Below, in pieces: positions 6,402 to 9,080 of a stretch of DNA of 9,080 bases. Numbering within the stretch: position 1 is the first letter of the stretch; every line of letters starts with the position of its first letter. Below the pieces are notes generated by a model, which was given only the letters and a program-made list of their open reading frames with translations, ran no database searches and had not been told where the DNA came from. The position numbers and the translations under genes were made by a program. This DNA is from Methanobacteriota archaeon (GTDB taxonomy: Archaea > Thermoplasmatota > Poseidoniia > Poseidoniales > SP79), in assembly GCA_002715545.1 (NCBI GenBank), contig PAZI01000027.1:34699-43778 (forward strand), in the 5' to 3' direction.

Positions 6402-6417
6402 AATAGATGAATCTATT
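6402..6417. repeat. Short palindrome upstream of the 717-residue gene
   Basis: AATAGATGAATCTATT is a perfect dyad (AATAGAT / ATCTATT around GA), centred about 17 bases upstream of the ATG at 6392 and just before the GGGGG ribosome site. It could be an operator half-site pair or a small RNA hairpin with a four-base loop. The rest of the 78-base gap (6393-6470) is AT-rich and shows no convincing promoter boxes. Confidence 0.4.
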
Positions 6418-6470
6418 TTAATCTAAATATTTAATAAATTAATGGATGTCTAGTTGTTTTTCAACTTTTC

Positions 6471-7106
6471 TTAATCCATTTGATCGTATACTTGCCTGTC
6501 TTGAGGCGTTTCACCGCCTAGACCCTCTTTTATTTGAAGAAATAAAGACTCGGCAACTTCTTTACCATACTCTATATCAGTTGGAAAATGTACTCCGCGA
6601 TCAATCCTTGATTGTGAAATTATCTCTGCTATTTTAAGCAAGTTCTCTTCATGCTCTGGAAATTGATCACTTAACATTTTTGCCATTACGTAAGACTGGA
6701 TGGTGTGGCCGCTTGGATATGACGGAGATTGGGCAGAATCGAGCTCATCACCTAAAAAATCTATGCCCATACTCTTGGCTAATGCAGCGGGCCTAGGGCG
6801 ATCATAGTACTTCTTGAGCTTTATGATTATTGGCTTTAGACCAACGATCACCATGTCATAATAATCTACGTTGTACGTTCTACCTTTGGACTCCAAAAAA
6901 ACTTGAAAAAGTTTATTAAAATTTTCATCGCATGTCTTCTGTAATTTATCTGAAACTTTTCTTTTTTGATACTGGGCGACAACCTCGGCTAGATCTTTTG
7001 CTTGCTCCTCAACTGATAATGGATACCCCTTATGCTGAAAGATATATTTTCCAGTAGGAACTACTGAAATTGATTCTTTTAAAATCATGATAAGTTGAGA
7101 TGACAT
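6471..7106 (-). CDS. Soluble PAP2-type acid phosphatase
   Basis: Hydrolyses phosphate monoesters or diphosphates by the PAP2 / class A acid phosphatase mechanism, through a phospho-histidine intermediate. All three family motifs are exact in 211 residues: KxxxxxxRP at K96-R103-P104 (within KLKKYYDRPRP), PSGH at 131-134, and SRx5HxxxD at S166-R167-H173-D177. H173 would be the nucleophile and H134 the acid. There is no signal peptide and none of the transmembrane helices of lipid phosphatases, so it resembles soluble bacterial acid phosphatases, except that it would stay in the cytoplasm or the virion. The substrate is unknown; soluble nucleotide or sugar phosphates fit better than lipids. AAGAAGG lies 7 bases before the ATG, which starts 2 bases after the upstream stop (TAG-GG-ATG). 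The tail (residues 196-211) is Gly/Gln/Asp-rich. Confidence 0.93.
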   Translation of the reverse strand: MSSQLIMILKESISVVPTGKYIFQHKGYPLSVEEQAKDLAEVVAQYQKRKVSDKLQKTCDENFNKLFQVFLESKGRTYNVDYYDMVIVGLKPIIIKLKKYYDRPRPAALAKSMGIDFLGDELDSAQSPSYPSGHTIQSYVMAKMLSDQFPEHEENLLKIAEIISQSRIDRGVHFPTDIEYGKEVAESLFLQIKEGLGGETPQDRQVYDQMD

Positions 7107-7108
7107 CC

Positions 7109-7915
7109 CTATACCTTCTTAACGCTTAATATCTTTTCAGGCGTCGCTATATATTCATTCCACAAAGAAGTACGAACTTCGCTATCACAAGAGTCCAGCT
7201 CTCTACAAATATTATCCTGATCTTTGCCAGGGTACTCTAGTCTATACATATTACATGCTCTGCGCCCAGTATCAACTGCGACAGATTTAATATCACTCCT
7301 AAAACCCCCACGAACATTACCTATTAACTCCACGACCAAGCTAGATTCAGGTCTAAAGAAAGGGCGTTCCGCAACGGTGAAACATGATATATCGAAAGGT
7401 CGACCTGAGTCAATAGCTGCCTGAATTCTTTCTACTCCCGCTTGAGTTGTATAGTGACTAAGACGTTTTTGATTGTCTAGACCACCATAAATCTGAGTTG
7501 TAAATTCTTCATCCATCAGTACATGAGGCTCAAGATCTCCACGAGAATAGAAGTAAGCAAACTTCAACTTACTTATATCGGGAAAATAACTACCGAACTC
7601 TCTCTCCAGTCCCCAAAATCTGTGATTGGTAAAATCCTCGATGAAGTCTAAAATGTTCTTTTGAGTTAGGAGATCGTACCTCTCTACCTCGATATTGTAT
7701 TGAAAACCAAAATATTCATCGATTATCTGAAGTAGTCTCTGATTTAAGCTCATGCCTCCTCGAGTATCAACACCCTGCTTCTGAAGCTGTAGTAATTCTT
7801 CTACCACAAGCTCCCACTGTAGAAGTGTGTGAAAAGAAGAAGACGGCTTAATATAGCCGCGCACTCGGGCTTTCTCATTTAAAAGTTCTCTTATGTACTC
7901 GCGTAGTAGTTTCAT
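7109..7915 (-). CDS. Putative head-packaged protein with capsid-targeting-like leader; possible ADP-ribosyltransferase-like domain
   Basis: This 268-residue protein begins MKLLREYIRELLNE. The leader resembles the T4 internal-protein targeting peptide MKTYQEFIAE (M, K, E, I and E at the same positions, Y for F), and contains I-R-E (8-10) and L-N-E (12-14), both fitting the T4 prohead protease rule. Residues 26-110 are mostly helical. The C-terminal half carries LSHYTTQAG (152-160), FDISCFT (174-180), SLVVELIGNVRGG (192-204) and LWNEYIATPEKILSV (251-265). The order His-Tyr, Ser-x-x-Thr, paired strands and Asn-Glu before the last strand looks like an ADP-ribosyltransferase fold of the H-Y-E type. 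That is inference from pattern, not a matched family. If correct, it would parallel T4 Alt, an injected ADP-ribosyltransferase. The ATG shares its A with the upstream TAA (TAATG) and has GGAG 6 bases upstream. Confidence 0.85.
   Translation of the reverse strand: MKLLREYIRELLNEKARVRGYIKPSSSFHTLLQWELVVEELLQLQKQGVDTRGGMSLNQRLLQIIDEYFGFQYNIEVERYDLLTQKNILDFIEDFTNHRFWGLEREFGSYFPDISKLKFAYFYSRGDLEPHVLMDEEFTTQIYGGLDNQKRLSHYTTQAGVERIQAAIDSGRPFDISCFTVAERPFFRPESSLVVELIGNVRGGFRSDIKSVAVDTGRRACNMYRLEYPGKDQDNICRELDSCDSEVRTSLWNEYIATPEKILSVKKV
7874..7915 (-). repeat. Leader module copy A (capsid-targeting-like peptide)
   Basis: The first 14 codons encode MKLLREYIRELLNE. Over the first 32 bases (7915-7884) they match copy B at 8712-8681 with only two differences, then diverge. 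All five nucleotide differences within codons 1-12 are synonymous, while the rest of the two proteins is nearly unalignable. Predicted protease sites follow residues 10 and 14. Confidence 0.85.
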
Positions 7916-8712
7916 TACGGGCTCCAGATTACGTTTTTGTCTGTGTCATACATTGGAACGTCGAATACCTCAGCCATCTCATAAAATTCTTTTAGCCAGC
8001 CTACACCGTCGCCTTCTGGGTTGTCCTTGATTGCATCGATAATACTTTGGTCCGAGACAATCAGTCCCTTTGCTCGCCAGTTGTCTACTAGCGCCTCGTT
8101 TATAGAAGCTGGATTCCAAGTCGACTGATCCAGAACATACGGAATCTTTCTGGCCAGCTTTTCATGGTACTCATTGCCTCTTTTTAGCTTTGCGTACCTG
8201 CTATAATCTTTTGAAACAGTGGGTCTCTTGTTTACACCTGATGATGCTTTGCGGTGCTTATCTTTTTCAAACTGTTCGGGATCACGTCCTCTCATGTAAT
8301 CGAAGTAAGTACCAGTGTACAGGTCGTCTTGACTATTGGCTGCCAGAGTTATACGACCCTTTATCCACAAGCCTAACTCTAGGTCAGCATTAAAACCTCT
8401 TGGCGCTTTAAAAGGCTCGCTAGGCAGAGTCATAGTGGCTGATAATTCATCTCGAGATCTGCCTATGAGCGGTTTGAGATTGTAAGCGTCTTTAATCCAA
8501 TGAACAGTATCTAAGGAGTTGAGAAAGTTATAATCAGCGTTGGCAGCAAATGCACGCTTGATCGCCCTGCCTCCTGACTTACCTGGGTTGCCGCCGTGAA
8601 ACTCGTTAAAGTCTTCGTCACGGAATTGATCAGATGCCGCGGCGAGATCCTGAACAAAACCCATTGGATCTTCCTTCAGTAGCTCTCTTATGTACTCGCG
8701 AAGTAGTTTCAT
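7915..8712 (-). CDS. Putative head-packaged protein with capsid-targeting-like leader, diverged relative of its neighbour
   Basis: This 265-residue protein begins MKLLREYIRELLKE, identical to the next gene for 12 residues; I-R-E (8-10) and L-K-E (12-14) fit a T4-type prohead protease. The rest is polar and soluble. Residues 40-54 are Gly-rich and basic. DTVHWIKDAY (68-77), DELSATMTLP (88-97), LELGLWIKGRITLAAN (111-126), a basic loop (144-183) and INEALVDNWRAKGLIV (204-219) follow the same order as His-Tyr, Ser-Cys-Phe-Thr, strand pair and Asn-Glu in the neighbour. The two may be ancient duplicates with the same, possibly ADP-ribosyltransferase-like, fold. Here the His-Tyr position is His-Trp, so activity is doubtful. 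The start overlaps the preceding gene by ATGA (8712-8709). No good ribosome site is present (AGGA only 2 bases from the ATG), so translation is probably coupled. Confidence 0.85.
   Translation of the reverse strand: MKLLREYIRELLKEDPMGFVQDLAAASDQFRDEDFNEFHGGNPGKSGGRAIKRAFAANADYNFLNSLDTVHWIKDAYNLKPLIGRSRDELSATMTLPSEPFKAPRGFNADLELGLWIKGRITLAANSQDDLYTGTYFDYMRGRDPEQFEKDKHRKASSGVNKRPTVSKDYSRYAKLKRGNEYHEKLARKIPYVLDQSTWNPASINEALVDNWRAKGLIVSDQSIIDAIKDNPEGDGVGWLKEFYEMAEVFDVPMYDTDKNVIWSP
8671..8712 (-). repeat. Leader module copy B (capsid-targeting-like peptide)
   Basis: Codons 1-14 encode MKLLREYIRELLKE; 30 of the first 32 bases match copy A at 7915-7884. The identity stops abruptly after codon 12, which points to a shuffled or conserved N-terminal tag rather than a recent duplication of the whole gene. 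Confidence 0.85.
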
Positions 8713-9077
8713 AATCCTAACTCGCTTTTAATACGCTCAAAATCAGGTCCTGGGCTAACCATTCTGTTGCCTTGTGAATCTCTCTGTATCGTTAAGGCGT
8801 CGATGTCACTTCCGAACCCACGCAACTCGTCAAACGCTTTGCGGTACTTTCCTCTTAGCTTGAATGTCTTTGGGTTGTAACCTGGCAACTCGTGTTCTGG
8901 TACCGAACTGCCTGCAGCGTCGATGACCGCTTGCATTATTATCTTTTGGTACTTGGCCATGTCTGAGTCTGCCTTGCCTAAAGTTGCTCTTAATGCTGCT
9001 TCACCCTCTGGAGTGATGGCAAGGTTGCTAGCACTAGATGAAGCGCCGTAACCTGGGAGAAATTGATTACCTTTCAT
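8709..9077 (-). CDS. Hypothetical protein, possibly truncated at the window edge
   Basis: From the ATG at 9077 the frame gives 122 residues, but it is still open through the last three bases of the window (GAT before ATG). The true start may lie outside, and no ribosome site can be checked. The visible part is soluble. It has a Gly/Ser/Ala-rich start (LPGYGASSSASNLA), a helix around residues 22-53 (PEGEAALRATLGKADSDMAK and on), a basic middle (NPKTFKLRGKYRKAF, 68-82) and a polar tail ending in FERIKSELGL. I recognise no family. The stop overlaps the next start by ATGA, so it belongs to the same transcription and translation unit as the two leader-bearing genes. If a longer N-terminus carries the same MKLLREYIREL leader, it would be a third packaged protein. 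Confidence 0.65.
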   Translation of the reverse strand: MKGNQFLPGYGASSSASNLAITPEGEAALRATLGKADSDMAKYQKIIMQAVIDAAGSSVPEHELPGYNPKTFKLRGKYRKAFDELRGFGSDIDALTIQRDSQGNRMVSPGPDFERIKSELGL

Positions 9078-9080
9078 ATC

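Noticed and set aside
6194..6403. Minus-strand alternative frame of 69 codons overlapping the start of the 717-residue gene
   Set aside because: It overlaps the long gene in another frame, and the ribosome site GGGGG is placed for the 717-residue start at 6392.
6452..6466. AGTTG-TTTTT-CAACT hairpin as a terminator after the PAP2 gene
   Set aside because: The stem is only 5 bp of mostly A/T pairs and no T-run follows on the minus strand where transcription runs.
7064..7106. Capsid-targeting leader on the PAP2 phosphatase (MSSQLIMILKESIS)
   Set aside because: It shares the hydrophobic/charged character but lacks the E-Y-I-R-E core and an L/I-x-E cleavage site in the right place.

Overview
The window reads as part of a tailed-phage genome, probably a large T4-like (myovirus-type) phage of a Gram-negative, plausibly aquatic host. 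All eleven credible genes lie on the minus strand and fill almost the whole window. They are packed with 1-4 base overlaps (ATGA, TAATG) or gaps of a few bases, and include small orphan genes, a phage-style thymidylate synthase (ThyX) and a metabolic gene (CysM-like cysteine synthase). The strongest phage argument is a shared 12-residue leader on two adjacent proteins. It resembles the T4 capsid-targeting sequence of internal proteins and carries sites fitting the T4 prohead protease rule (L/I-x-E). No capsid, tail, terminase or polymerase gene is visible, so the phage assignment is an inference. An integrated element or another mobile genome is not excluded.

In transcription order (right to left): 9077-8709 is the end of an orphan gene that may start outside the window. 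8712-7915 and 7915-7109 are two proteins with the same leader and weakly parallel C-terminal patterns that suggest an ADP-ribosyltransferase-like fold. 7106-6471 is a soluble PAP2-type phosphatase with all three catalytic motifs. 6392-4239 is a 717-residue orphan with a helical C-terminus. 4235-3390 is a compact CysM-like cysteine synthase. 3358-3029, 3029-2667, 2658-2461 and 2400-2206 are four small genes: a membrane-anchored basic protein, an HExxH membrane protein, a small beta-rich protein and a tiny two-helix membrane protein. The last has a strong ribosome site, a putative extended -10 promoter and a perfect inverted repeat spanning both. 2140-1430 is thyX, and from 1433 to the left edge runs a cysteine-rich lipoprotein with MopE-type metal-binding repeats, overlapping thyX by ATGA and still open at the edge.

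A working model, mostly inference: the right part encodes proteins packaged in the phage head and delivered with the DNA (compare T4 Alt and internal proteins). The middle and left encode host-takeover functions: cysteine and dTMP synthesis, envelope-located small proteins and a surface lipoprotein. MopE-type repeats are best known from Methylococcus and are common in myxobacteria-like (deltaproteobacterial) predicted proteins, which gives a weak hint at the host. Base composition looks AT-rich by eye in 2140-3400 and more balanced in 7100-9080. No RNA gene, CRISPR array or insertion sequence was seen, and no gap between genes exceeds about 80 bases.
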